64,000 nt of DNA from positions 2,666,001 through 2,730,000 of the forward strand of contig JAHQRK010000003.1 in assembly GCA_019828595.1 (NCBI GenBank), written 5' to 3'. This DNA is from Aphanomyces cochlioides (lineage: Eukaryota; Oomycota; Saprolegniomycetes; Saprolegniales; Verrucalvaceae). Numbering within the stretch: the first letter of the stretch is position 1; each line of letters starts with the position of its first letter. The translations under genes and the position numbers were made by a program. This document shows, piece after piece, positions 50,538 to 61,317 of this stretch. Under the pieces are notes generated by a model, which did no database searches, was not told where the DNA came from, and was given only the letters and a program-made list of their open reading frames with translations.

Positions 50538-51283
50538 TGTAATGGGTAAATGGTCTTATCTGTAGAAATAGCTTTTCTTTTCCATCGTTCCTGTGTCGTG
50601 GTTGAGTGCAGTGCCACGCTATGCTAACTTGTATCGCTCGCTTCCATATCCATGGCTGCGGAAATACTCCCATCGAGGGATTCATTCACCTGCTCGTTGT
50701 GATTGTACATAATAGGCGAGAATGAACTCTGATATGAGATCAGAGCGCATTCGCCCCACTGTTCTTGTCGGTGGCAATTGTACTGTACTCAAAACAGCTA
50801 TCAAAACCCACATTCACGGTCTAAAAATGTTCCTTGATACAAATTCATGTCCATGTGTTGTACTAACATCGTCACGTTGATGAGCTGAAAATCATACAAC
50901 ATGCACGTTGTGAGGTGACTCACGCCAGTACAGACACTTACTGTGGGCATGGGTGCACTTGGTGACAATGAAGCGGCGGCCAGTGCGCTCGTCCGAGTGT
51001 GCAGTCGTTTGCATCGCGACGAGCGAAATGCTGGAGTGGGGCGCAAAACCTGTCGCCTCGCAGGTGCATTCATTGCAAAATGGGCTAACAGTAACGACAC
51101 ACAACTGTAAATGGGATTTTTGTTTTCTACGTCAGTTTTCTTCGGGGATAAGTTTAGGGGGAATACGCACCCATGCAGTGTTGTTTTATCAGTATAACTC
51201 ACACGCAACAACCGAATGGGTTGGAATACAAACTGGAAGCTTGGCTTTCACTCCAAAAGCCTTCTGGTAGAGAGAGCTTCACA
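50538..51283. other. 5' flank of mucin-like gene A, related to the flank of gene B
   Basis: Short blocks here recur in the same order at 55300-56025 before the next gene: CGAGAATGAACTC, GAGATCAGAGCG, GTGCACTTG, GAAATGCTGGA and, just before the ATG, AGCCTTCTGGTAGAGAGAGC followed by TTCACAATGCGGCTGCATCA. This shows that the duplication which made the two genes included at least 700 bp of upstream sequence. Confidence 0.6.
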
Positions 51284-54200
51284 ATGCGGCTGCATCATCA
51301 TGCGCTGCTTGTAGTATTGTCGCTATGGACGATTCAGGCACAATCACTATCGCCAACGACTCTAAGCCCAAATTCTACTGCGGCTCCAACGACGACTCCA
51401 CGAACTACACCAGCCAGGACACCAACGACCCCGATTGCCACGCCAGCCACGACTCCTCGGACGACACCAAACTCAACCCCCGCAAAGTCCACGCCCAAGC
51501 CAACGAGCACCCCAACCCCAACCACAACACCTCCAGCTACACAAACCCCAAGATCGACTCGAACTCCAACAGGAACCCCCCAATCAACTCCTCGAACGAC
51601 TCCAGGAACTACGTCGCCACCAGCTTCTACACCTGCTTCCACGCCTAAGTTTACCCCAGCTCAAACTCCATCGTCGACACCAGCCAAGACGTCGACTCCA
51701 ACCACCACTCCAAAGACCACGCCTTCGACAACTCCAAAGTCCACGCCTTCGACAACTCCAAAGTCCACGCCTTCGACAACTCCAAAGTCCACGCCTTCGA
51801 CAACTCCAAAGCCATCGTCGACTCCGACCACCACTCCAAAGACCACGCCTTCGACAACTCCAAAGTCCACGCCTTCGACAACTCCAAAGCCATCGTCGAC
51901 TCCGACCACCACTCCAAAGACCACGCCTTCGACAACTCCAAAGTCCACGCCTTCGACAACTCCAAAGTCCACGCCTTCGACAACTCCAAAGCCATCGTCG
52001 ACTCCGACCACCACTCCAAAGACCACGCCTTCGACAACTCCAAAGTCCACGCCTTCGACAACTCCAAAGCCATCGTCGACTCCGACCACCACTCCAAAGA
52101 CCACTCCTTCGACAACTCCAAAGTCCACGCCTTCGACAACTCCAAAGTCCACGCCTTCGACAACTCCAAAGCCATCGTCGACTCCGACCACCACTCCAAA
52201 GACCACGCCTTCGACAACTCCAAAGTCCACGCATTCGACAACTCCAAAGCCATCGTCGACTCCGACCACCACTCCAAAGTCCACGCCTTCGCCGACTCCA
52301 ACTACCACTCCAAAGTCCACGCCTTCGCCTACTCCAGTCACCACTCCTAAGACCACGCCTTCGACGACACCAAGTACGACACCTCCCGCCAGGTCTCCAG
52401 TTCCAAATCCGTCGTCAACGCCAATCACAACACCCAAAACGACTCCAGTGGTAACTCCATCACAATCACCGGCAACAACCCCTTCGACGCCATCGCCGAC
52501 TCCAGCTAGTACCCCAAAGCCCACCCCTGGATCAACTCCATCACCAACCACCTCACATGCAAGCCCTCGTCCGACAACTGCCCCTGTGAGTCAAACCCCT
52601 CGACCGACTCGCCCCGTCACGACGCCACCGCCACTTGTCACGAAGGCACCAGCTCAAACGTTGTCGATATTCGTCAATGATCTCATCAACAAACGGACAA
52701 CGACGACGGCGCCAACTTCCACCACGGCTGTGGAGAACTTGCTCATCATCCCCACGACGGCACCGCCTCCTCCCCTTCCTACACAAAGCGATGGCTTGCT
52801 TGCTCCCGCAACGGAGCAGCCTCAAACCGTGGTGCCGCGTCCAAACTCCACCCAACGCAATGACAATTCGCCAGTCTCTCAAGGCGACACCTCCGCGACG
52901 ACCATATCTGTCAGCGGCGCCGAAACACCCAAGACAGAGACGACTCGCTATATCTTCAGCGCTCTGGTTGGGGTCACACTAGTGCTGCTTGCGTTCTTTC
53001 ACTACATTGCGATCAATCCATCGTCCATCGCTCCAGAAACGGCCATGGGAGTCTTCACTTCGCCCAACTCTTGGGAACTCCCGACGTTCATCTCTTTCAT
53101 GCAGTGCGTCTCGCTTGCCTCGTTCCTCAACATCAATGCGCCGCATGCCATCCTCGTTGCGTTCACGGACTCCTTCTCGTGGATGAACTTGCTCGTGCGG
53201 TCGTCGTCCGGCTCGAATCTCAAGACGACGACGGCAAGCTCACTCGTTGCGACGCTCAGTCAGGAATCAACTCCAAATCGTCAACTGGTCAACACCAACT
53301 CGACCAACACCGCAATCAAGTACGACGCATTTGCCTTTGAGCAGTTTGCACTGCGCAGCAACCTCCGCGAAAGGGACTTGTTCGCGCGTGCATGGATGTT
53401 CTTCTTGATTGTCTTTGCCTCGATCGTCGTAATTGCTATCGTCGCCAAGCTCGTCGCTAGAATGCTCAAGAAGAACTCGCAGTACGACAGCACGCAATTC
53501 ACAGCAACATCGCACGATACCACGTTCGCGCAGCAGTTTAGCGATCGCGTCGTAAGCTTTGTCGTGCTCTTTGTCGCCGCTGTGATCTTGCCGCTGTCGC
53601 TCGTCTCAACCTACGAGCTCATGCAGGATATCAACTCTACCGACGGATTCGGCTCGTTGTCGGGCATCTTTGCGCTCATTTCGCTCATTGTGCTCGTGTC
53701 TTTGGTCATCGGCGCCGCCGTCACCGTCTCGACATTGTCAGAAGTCGAACTGAGCAAGTACGACATGAAAGTCACGTTTGGCGTGCTCTATGTCAACTTG
53801 AAATACGACCGTCGCCTCTTTTGTGCCGTCACGCTGCTCGTCCAGCTCCTCACGGGCGTCTTCTTGGCCGTCCTGCCATCGTCGCAATGCCTCCTGCTGC
53901 TAATCCTCCACGGCGTCTACTTGCTGCTGATCATCGGCTTGCGACCTTTCCAAAGTCTCTTGATGTTCTGCTTGGTCATCTTGTTCGAGATGTGCCTCCT
54001 TGCCCTCTTCGGGATCGAGTACGCGATGGTCCATTCGGACTTGAATGCCATCGAGACGAAGCGAGCACTCGCGATTGGCGTCGTTGGAATCGTCTGTGTC
54101 GCCGTGCTCCTCGTTTTCGCGCGCAGCATCGTCAAGCTGTGGACGTTTGTCATGGGCTCGGCTTTCTTTGAAAGGTGGAAGGGTCCGTTCTCCCGTCGAG

Positions 54201-54418
54201 ACGGCAAGACTCTTGAATTGGCGACCGAGCAGGAAATGCTCGACATGGTGCGCCATGTGCCGCTCGAAACTCAACGCGAAGGACACTACTTCACATCGAT
54301 GCAAGTTGTGACAGTGAGCGACCAGGAAAGGCTCGACTTGGCGCGCCGCGTGCCGCTCGATTCTCAACGGAACTCTTCGACATCGATGCATGTTGTGACA
54401 GGCAACATGTATTCCTGA
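51284..54418 (+). CDS. Mucin-like Thr/Pro-repeat protein with TRP/FLC-like membrane domain (gene A)
   Basis: The protein is 1044 codons from the ATG at 51284, which gives a clean signal peptide ([20 protein letters not shown]); an earlier in-frame ATG at 51173 would bury it. Residues about 21-490 are a Thr/Pro/Ser/Lys array (STTPKSTP, PSSTPTTTPKTTP), a likely heavily O-glycosylated stalk. From about 555 come roughly nine hydrophobic helices. The core, [20 protein letters not shown] followed by [20 protein letters not shown], recalls the TRP-like/flavin carrier domain of fungal membrane proteins (GVLY..R.F...LLL..YL....RPF); this link is by pattern only. The C-terminus holds a tandem duplication of about 28 residues (EMLDMVRHVPLETQR / [15 protein letters not shown]). 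A cell-surface sensor or channel with a mucin stalk is the best inference. Confidence 0.85.
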   Translation: MRLHHHALLVVLSLWTIQAQSLSPTTLSPNSTAAPTTTPRTTPARTPTTPIATPATTPRTTPNSTPAKSTPKPTSTPTPTTTPPATQTPRSTRTPTGTPQSTPRTTPGTTSPPASTPASTPKFTPAQTPSSTPAKTSTPTTTPKTTPSTTPKSTPSTTPKSTPSTTPKSTPSTTPKPSSTPTTTPKTTPSTTPKSTPSTTPKPSSTPTTTPKTTPSTTPKSTPSTTPKSTPSTTPKPSSTPTTTPKTTPSTTPKSTPSTTPKPSSTPTTTPKTTPSTTPKSTPSTTPKSTPSTTPKPSSTPTTTPKTTPSTTPKSTHSTTPKPSSTPTTTPKSTPSPTPTTTPKSTPSPTPVTTPKTTPSTTPSTTPPARSPVPNPSSTPITTPKTTPVVTPSQSPATTPSTPSPTPASTPKPTPGSTPSPTTSHASPRPTTAPVSQTPRPTRPVTTPPPLVTKAPAQTLSIFVNDLINKRTTTTAPTSTTAVENLLIIPTTAPPPPLPTQSDGLLAPATEQPQTVVPRPNSTQRNDNSPVSQGDTSATTISVSGAETPKTETTRYIFSALVGVTLVLLAFFHYIAINPSSIAPETAMGVFTSPNSWELPTFISFMQCVSLASFLNINAPHAILVAFTDSFSWMNLLVRSSSGSNLKTTTASSLVATLSQESTPNRQLVNTNSTNTAIKYDAFAFEQFALRSNLRERDLFARAWMFFLIVFASIVVIAIVAKLVARMLKKNSQYDSTQFTATSHDTTFAQQFSDRVVSFVVLFVAAVILPLSLVSTYELMQDINSTDGFGSLSGIFALISLIVLVSLVIGAAVTVSTLSEVELSKYDMKVTFGVLYVNLKYDRRLFCAVTLLVQLLTGVFLAVLPSSQCLLLLILHGVYLLLIIGLRPFQSLLMFCLVILFEMCLLALFGIEYAMVHSDLNAIETKRALAIGVVGIVCVAVLLVFARSIVKLWTFVMGSAFFERWKGPFSRRDGKTLELATEQEMLDMVRHVPLETQREGHYFTSMQVVTVSDQERLDLARRVPLDSQRNSSTSMHVVTGNMYS
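51700..52345 (+). repeat. Coding minisatellite of gene A (24-bp unit within longer units)
   Basis: The base unit CACGCCTTCGACAACTCCAAAGTC (24 bp, coding STTPKSTP in register) alternates with a longer segment coding PKPSSTPTTTPKTTP. Together they form a nested higher-order array of nearly identical copies. Unit lengths are multiples of three, so copy-number change keeps the frame. The reverse strand is also open for over 200 codons, a by-product of the repeat. Confidence 0.85.
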
Positions 54419-54501
54419 GTCCCTGAGGCTTACTAGTATAGTTTTGTAAATTTTACATTGTCTTAATGTCTATATCACATATTTGAAATGTCTTCTTAAG
54501 C

Positions 54502-54713
54502 AAGGTGGTCGTAGCTGCCGCAATGATGGCTTGGTTTTCGCAATGGACGACGTGGTGGTACAAAGCTGCGGCCACGGGTTGAAAGTGTGAGAGGAGACGG
54601 TTGAGCGGGTATCGCGCGATGCAGTACCCAATCGTGTCGAGCATATCAATCGTCATGGCAGGGACAGTTGTGCAGCTAGGCTTGTCGAGCACATATGCGA
54701 CAAAGACACCAAC
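54502..54713 (-). pseudogene. Copied fragment of MMS19 exon 1
   Basis: This matches 42365-42600 of the MMS19 gene in the same orientation with only scattered differences. It codes, for example, TTVPAMTIDMLDTIGYCIAR and LLSHFQPVAAALYHHVVH, then ends abruptly on both sides and lacks about 30 bp near 54694. AT-rich sequence next to it (54780-54870) resembles the region upstream of MMS19 (43430-43830), so the copy may derive from a longer duplicate with internal deletions. It lies between mucin-like genes A and B and cannot encode a functional protein. Confidence 0.88.
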
Positions 54714-54933
54714 AACGATACAAATTCGTCTGTTCTGATTGGTCCATTATTAGCCAATCAAATGTATGCCTTTTCCAAACGATGCACTTTGATTGGCTTT
54801 ATATCGGTCGTTCAAATACCAAAGAAGTCTCATTATTTGTCATAAAATCCCATAATTCATGGTACATTTTAATCAATGGTTTAATTACAAAGTTCATTTT
54901 GAATTGGCTAGCATAAACTGAAATGATATCTTT

Positions 54934-55173
54934 AGGAAATGACTCTTCCCCCCCCATTTTGCCCCCCTAAAATTCATTTTTGATATATTTTTGCCCAGCA
55001 TTTCTGACACTTAGGGGTGTGGCCGTGAGCTCCCGCGATGGCGCCTATAACTTTGGCACATTCAAAGTGTTTGCAGTAGTTATGGGCTCTAAAATGGCAG
55101 TTGATTGTTGGGAAGCCAGGGCAAAAAATGTATCAAAAATGAATTTTAGGGGGAAATACTGTAGTCATTTCCT
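54934..55173. mobile_element. 240-bp MITE with terminal inverted repeats
   Basis: AGGAAATGACT at 54934 is mirrored by AGTCATTTCCT ending at 55173. Further inside, CCCCCTAAAATTCATTTTTG (left) is mirrored by its inverse at about 55135-55154, continuing through GATATATTTTTGCCC with few differences. The interior is short and non-coding. It is a typical small foldback element. The target duplication is not evident. Confidence 0.75.
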
Positions 55174-56025
55174 ATTTTTACGAATATCAAATATCATATG
55201 ATTGGTTGAGTCTCCCAAAATGCTGAGGTCTCACTTTCCTTCTAGGATATGATTGGCTAATAATTCATTTATACGAAGTTCATGTTTGGTAGGACAGCAT
55301 GGTGCATTGCCACGTCATGCCAACTTCGTCGTCGATCGTTTCCATGCCCAAGGGTGTGGAAACTATCTCCACGAGGGGTTCATTCATGTGCTCTTCCAAT
55401 TTGTACATTAGCACATAATGGGCGAGAATGAACTCTTGGACGTGAGATCAGAGCGTTCGCAACACCATTCACCCCCTCTGTAGGCGAAAGAGTCCTAAGA
55501 GCAACTTGCAGCGCTCCTCTCCATGGCTACGGAGTCAATCGCCTCGACGTAAAGCAGTTTGATATGAGATCAGAGCGTTTCGCTACACCACTCACCCCTC
55601 CATCAGCGGAGACGCACATTGTCGTCCATGACACACACTAGTGAGTCCAACGCATGGGTGCACTTGCTCATAATGAAACGGTGACCAGTGCGTTGGCGAG
55701 TTGTCGTTTGCATCGTGTCGAGCGAAATGCTGGAACGGGACGTAAAACCAGTTGTCCTTCCCAAGCTCACATGTGTTCATTCCTGGACAAGCGCGACACA
55801 CATGAGAGTCCAAAACATGGGCTAAATGTGTTTTTTAGTTTTACATTGTGAGTTTTATTTAGAATCTGTGTGGACTGTGGAGCCGTCGGGTGATAAACGT
55901 GTGCGTTTTATGAGTACAGCCCACAAACATGGCTAAAAGTGACGAACCGAATATGCAGTCGCCTAGAATTTACACTAGAAGCTTAGCTTTCAGTCCAAAA
56001 GCCTTCTGGTAGAGAGAGCTTCACA
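55174..56025. other. 5' flank of mucin-like gene B
   Basis: This is homologous in blocks to 50590-51283. GAGATCAGAGCG occurs twice here (near 55446 and 55568) and once in the flank of gene A, which suggests a regulatory or duplicated word. The final AGCCTTCTGGTAGAGAGAGC just before the ATG is identical in both genes. No gene is seen in the stretch. Confidence 0.55.
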
Positions 56026-59000
56026 ATGCGGCTGCATCATGCGCTGCTTGTAGTATTGTCGCTATGGACGATTCAGGCCTCTAGCGCTGACAACGCATGG
56101 CCGTCAGATGAACAGTTGATTCCCGTCGAGGATGACATGGATGTCATGGATGAAACCACGCTTGTCTCGGATGAAAATGACGACAATGACGATGAGTATC
56201 CCGAGGAAATCAATGCGACGACGCCGGAACCAACTCCAGCAGCCACTCCGAATGCCACTCCGGTCACAACTGCGTCCCATGCGTCGCCATCGCCAGCGCC
56301 AACATCCACGCAGACACCGTCACCAACGACTCCAAGCCCAAGTTCTACTGCGGCTCCAACTACGACTCCACGAACTACACCAGCCAGCACTCCAGTGACC
56401 CCGAGTGTGACGCCTGCCATGACTCCTCAAACAACACCAAGCACAACCCCAGCGACGTCCACGCCCAATCCAACGATCACCCAACCCCCCAACCTGACCA
56501 AAACACCTTCAGCTACACCAGCGCAAACCCCAGGATCGACTCCAACAGGAACACCCCAATCGACCCCTCGAACGACTCCAGGAACTACACCAAAAGCTAC
56601 ACCGGCATCGACGCCAGCTTCCACGCCCAAGTCTACCCCAGCTCAAACTCCATCATCGACGCCAGCCCAAACGCGTTCGCCACGACCAACCCCATCACAG
56701 ACTCCATCGCAAACCCCACGATCGACACGAGTGCCCACTCCTGCACCATTTCCATCGACAACTCACGCACCAACTCCGGAGCCAACGCCAGCAACTACTC
56801 CAAAATCGACACCCCGAACGACTCCCTCGCGAACTCCCAGCCCAACTCCTCAAGGAACGCCATTCCCAAGGCAAACCCCTCGACCCACTCCATCGACTCC
56901 AACACCTGAGCCAACTCCAGTCGCGACGCCAAAGTCGACGCCCCAATCGACTCCACGAACTCCAACTCCAACCTTCACCCCTCGCCCGACACCAACCTCT
57001 CAACCAACACCGGAGCCAACTCCGAAATCGACGCCTCGATCGACTCCACGTACTCCAACTCCAACTTCAGAGACTCCATCGCCAACCTTCACCCCTCGCC
57101 CGACACCAACCTCTCAACCAACACCGGAGCCAACTCCGAAATCGACGCCTCGATCGACTCCACGTACTCCAACTCCAACTTCAGAGACTCCATCGCCAAC
57201 CTTCACCCCTCGCCCGACACCAACCTCTCAACCAACACCGGAGCCAACTCCGAAATCGACGCCTCGATCGACTCCACGTACTCCAACTCCAACTTCAGAG
57301 ACTCCATCGCCAACCTTCACCCCCGCCCGACACCAACCTCTCAACCAACACCGGAGCCAACTCCGAAATCGACGCCTCGATCGACTCCACGTACTCCAAC
57401 TCCAACTTCAGAGACTCCATCGCCAACCTTCACCCCTCGCCCGACACCAACCTCTCAACCAACACCGGAGCCAACTCCGAAATCGACGCCTCGATCGACT
57501 CCACGTACTCCAACTCCAACTTCAGAGACTCCATCGCCAACCTTCACCCCTCGCCCGACACCAACCTCTCAACCAACACCGGAGCCAACTCCGAAATCGA
57601 CGCCTCGATCGACTCCACGTACTCCAACTCCAACTTCAGAGACTCCATCGCCAACCTTCACCCCTCGCCCGACACCAACCTCTCAACCAACACCGGAGCC
57701 AACTCCGAAATCGACGCCTCGATCGACTCCACGTACTCCAACTCCAACTTCAGAGACTCCATCGCCAACCTTCACCCCTCGCCCGACACCAACCTCTCAA
57801 CCAACACCGGAGCCAACTCCGAAATCGACGCCTCGATCGACTCCACGTACTCCAACTCCAACTTCAGAGACTCCATCGCCAACCTTCACCCCTCGCCCGA
57901 CACCAACCTCTCAACCAACACCGGAGCCAACTCCGAAATCGACGCCTCGATCGACTCCACGTACTCCAACTCCAACTTCAGAGACTCCATCGCCAACCTT
58001 CACCCCTCGCCCGACACCAACCTCTCAACCAACACCGGAGCCAACTCCGAAATCGACGCCTCGATCGACTCCACGTACTCCAACTCCAACTTCAGAGACT
58101 CCATCGCCAACCTTCACCCCTCGCCCGACACCAACCTCTCAACCAACACCGGAGCCAACTCCGAAATCGACGCCTCGATCGACTCCACGTACTCCAACTC
58201 CAACTTCAGAGACTCCATCGCCAACCTTCACCCCTCGCCCGACACCAACCTCTCAACCAACACCGGAGCCAACTCCGAAATCGACGCCTCGATCGACTCC
58301 ACGTACTCCAACTCCAACTTCAAGACTCCATCGCCAACCTTCACCCCTCGCCCGACACCAACCTCTCAACCAACACCGGAGCCAACTCCGAAATCGACGC
58401 CTCGATCGACTCCACGTACTCCAACTCCAACTTCAGAGACTCCATCGCCAACCTTCACCCCTCGCCCGACACCAACCTCTCAACCAACACCGGAGCCAAC
58501 TCCGAAATCGACGCCTCGATCGACTCCACGTACTCCAACTCCAACTTCAGAGACTCCATCGCCAACCTTCACCCCTCGCCCGACACCAACCTCTCAACCA
58601 ACACCGGAGCCAACTCCGAAGTCGACACCCCGGTCGACGCCACGAACTCCAAGCCCAACGCCTGATGAAACCCCATCTCCCACTCGGACCTCCACCCCTC
58701 GACCGACACCAACATTGCCGCCAACGCCTGAACCCACTCCGCTCCCTACTTTAACTTTCACGCCTCGCCCGACTGCAACGTTGACACCTCGGCCGACGCC
58801 AAGGACTACATCATTGGACACTCCTGAGCCGACGCCAATCGTCACTCCATCGCCACGACCAACGCCTACCTCGACGCCGTTTTCAACTCCAGTTACGACA
58901 AAGCCCACGCCTTCGCCGACACCAAACACGACGCCTGACATCACTACCTCCTCTCCAGTCCCGACTCCGACGTCGACACCAGCAACGACATCACCAACAC

Positions 59001-61078
59001 CAAGTACGACTCCTCACACCACTACCTCCTCTCCAGTCCCGACTCCAACGTCGACATCAACAACGACATCGCCTACACCAACCTCCTCTCCAGTCCCGAC
59101 TCCGACGTCGACGCCAACTACAACATCACCAACACCAAGTACGACGCCTCACACCACTCCAACTTCTCCAGTCCCAACGTCGACACCAAGTACGACACCA
59201 AGCACGACGCCTCACGTCACTCCCAGCACTTCGATACCGTCGTCGACTCCTATCAGTACCCCAACGGCCACCCCTGGATCAACACCACCACCAACAACCT
59301 CACAAGCAAGCCCTCGTCCGACAACTGCCCCTGTGAGTCAAACCCCTCGACCAACTCTGCCAGTCACGACGTCCTTGCCTTTTGTCACAACGGCTCCACC
59401 TCAAACGTTGTCGCCACTTGTCAATGATCTCATCAACAAACGGACGACGACGGCGGCGCCAACTTCAACCACAGCCATCGACAACTTGCTCATCATCCCC
59501 ACGACGGCACCGCCTCCTCCCCTTCCTACACTAAGCGATGGCTCGCTGGCTCCAACGACGGAACCGCCTCAAACCGTGGTGCCGCGTCCAAACTCGACCC
59601 GACGCAATGCCAACTCGCCAGTCTCTCAAAACGACACCTCGGCGACTGCCATTTCTGTCAGCGGCGCTGAAACGCCTAAGATCGAGACGAATCGCTACAT
59701 CTTCAGCGCTCTGGTCGGTCTCACGCTGGCTCTGCTTGCGTTCTTTCACTACGCTGCGATCGATCCATCGTCCATCGCTCCAGAAACGGCCATGGGAGTC
59801 TTCACATCGCCCAACTCTTGGGAACTCCCGACGTTCATCTCGTTCATGCAGTGCGTCTCGCTTGGCTCGTTCCTCAACATCAATGCGCCGCACGCTGTCG
59901 TTGTTGCGTTCACGGACTCCTTCTCGTGGATGAACTTCCTCTTGCGGTCGTCGTCCGACTCGGAACTCAAGCCGACGATGGCGAGCTCACTCGTTGCGAC
60001 GCTGAGTCAGGACTCGACCCAAAATCGCCGACTGGCCGATGCCAACTCGAGCGACATGGCCGTCAACTATGACGCGTTTGGCTTTGAGCAGTTTGCGCTG
60101 CGCAGCAACCTCCGCGAAAGGGACTTGTTCGTGCGCGCATGGACGTTCTTCTTGATTGTCTTTGCGTCGCTTGTCGCAATTGCTATCGTCGCCAAGCTCG
60201 TCGCTGAAATGCTCAAGAGGAACTCGCAGCATGGCAGCTCGCACTTCAGGTCGTCGTCGCAGTACAACACGCGCGCGCAGGAATTCAGCCGTCGCGTCGT
60301 GGGCTTTGTCGTGCTCTTGGTGACCGCTGCAATCTTGCCGCTGTCGCTCGTCTCAACCTACGAGCTCATGCAGGATATCAACTCTACCGACGGATTTGGC
60401 TCGTTGTCGGGCATCTTTGCGCTCATTTCGCTCATTGTGCTCGTGTCTTTGGTCATCGGCGCCGCCGTCACCGTCTCGACATTGTCAGAAGTCGAACTGA
60501 GCAAGTACGACATGAAAGTCACGTTTGGCGTGCTCTATGTCAACTTGAAATACGACCGTCGCCTCTTTTGTGCCGTCAAGCTGCTCGTCCAGCTCCTCAC
60601 GGGCGTCTTCTTGGCCGTCCTGCCATCGTCGCAATGCCTCCTGCTGCTAATCCTCCACGGCGTCTACTTGCTGCTGATCATCGGCTTGCGACCTTTCCAA
60701 AGTCTCTTGATGTTCTGCTTGGTCATCTTGTTCGAGATGTGCCTCCTTGCCCTCTTCGGGATCGAGTACGCGATGGTCCATTCGGACTTGAATGCCATCG
60801 AGACGAAGCGAGCACTCGCGATTGGCGTCGTTGGAATCGTCTGTGTCGCCGTGCTCCTCGTTTTCGCGCGCAGCATCGTCAAGCTGTGGACGTTTGTCAT
60901 GGGCTCGGCTTTCTTTGAAACGTGGAAGGGTCCGTTCTCCCGTCGAGACGGCAAGAATCATGAAATGACGAGCGAGCAGGAAATGCTCGACATGGCGCGC
61001 CGCGTGCCGCTTGATTCGCAACGCGCAGGACACTCGTCGACATCGATGCATGTTGTGACAGCCAACAAGTATATCTAA
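56026..61078 (+). CDS. Mucin-like Thr/Pro-repeat protein with TRP/FLC-like membrane domain (gene B), two frameshifts
   Basis: The N-terminus mirrors gene A ([18 protein letters not shown]). An acidic stretch ([13 protein letters not shown]) and a Thr/Pro array follow, including fifteen 114-bp units (56977-58635). Loss of one T at about 57325 and one G at about 58322 moves the Thr/Pro reading through all three frames. The initial frame therefore ends at 58665 in a low-complexity peptide, while the membrane domain is intact in the frame open at 58715-61078. That part has about nine helices and ends like gene A. No stop occurs at either shift because the repeat is open in three frames. It is either one gene with two sequencing or assembly errors in a hard repeat, or a recently broken allele. 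Annotated here as a single locus. Confidence 0.75.
56977..58635 (+). repeat. 114-bp coding minisatellite of gene B, about 15 copies
   Basis: The unit codes 38 residues in its main frame ([20 protein letters not shown] then [18 protein letters not shown]). Copies from about 57090 to 58630 are almost identical apart from two single-base deletions, which points to very recent expansion or homogenisation. The unit is free of stop codons in all three forward frames; the other frames give Arg/Gln/His/Leu-rich and Ser/Asn/Asp-rich repeats. Confidence 0.9.
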
Positions 61079-61133
61079 GTAGGCGCAAGGTTAATGATAT
61101 TTGTAAATTCGTAGAAATTTCACACTATCCACA

Positions 61134-61258
61134 TGTCTACTTCACATATTTCAAATGTCAATCTCCTGTCCAATGTCAAAATTATTGTCAACTTCACACA
61201 TTCCAATTGTCTATTTCACACATTTCAAGTGTCTATTTCACACAAGTCAAGTGTCTTT
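61134..61258 (+). repeat. 22-bp AT-rich tandem repeat downstream of gene B
   Basis: About five imperfect units of TGTCTATTTCACACATTTCAAG. One and a half similar units (TGTCTATATCACATATTTGAAA) follow gene A at about 54467, so the 3' flank was part of the tandem gene duplication. It may lie in the 3' untranslated region. Confidence 0.7.
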
Positions 61259-61317
61259 TGCGGTAATATCGTCGCAAGTTCTGAAGGTTGCGCCTTGTAT
61301 ACTGTAGTTTGATGTGG

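Noticed and set aside
51584..52551. Long minus-strand and alternative-frame open frames (RRRGLWSC-, VDFGVVEG- and RLRQLQS-type) over the gene A repeats
   Set aside because: By-products of a repeat free of stops in several frames; there is no signal peptide, start context or conservation beyond the repeat.
53821..54171. Identical 116-codon frames at 53821-54171 and 60568-60918
   Set aside because: They are identical only because the underlying membrane-domain DNA of genes A and B is nearly identical; the frame is alternative to the real protein.
57000..58600. CRISPR-like array of near-identical units
   Set aside because: The units are contiguous with no spacers, lie inside a coding Thr/Pro array and the genome is eukaryotic.
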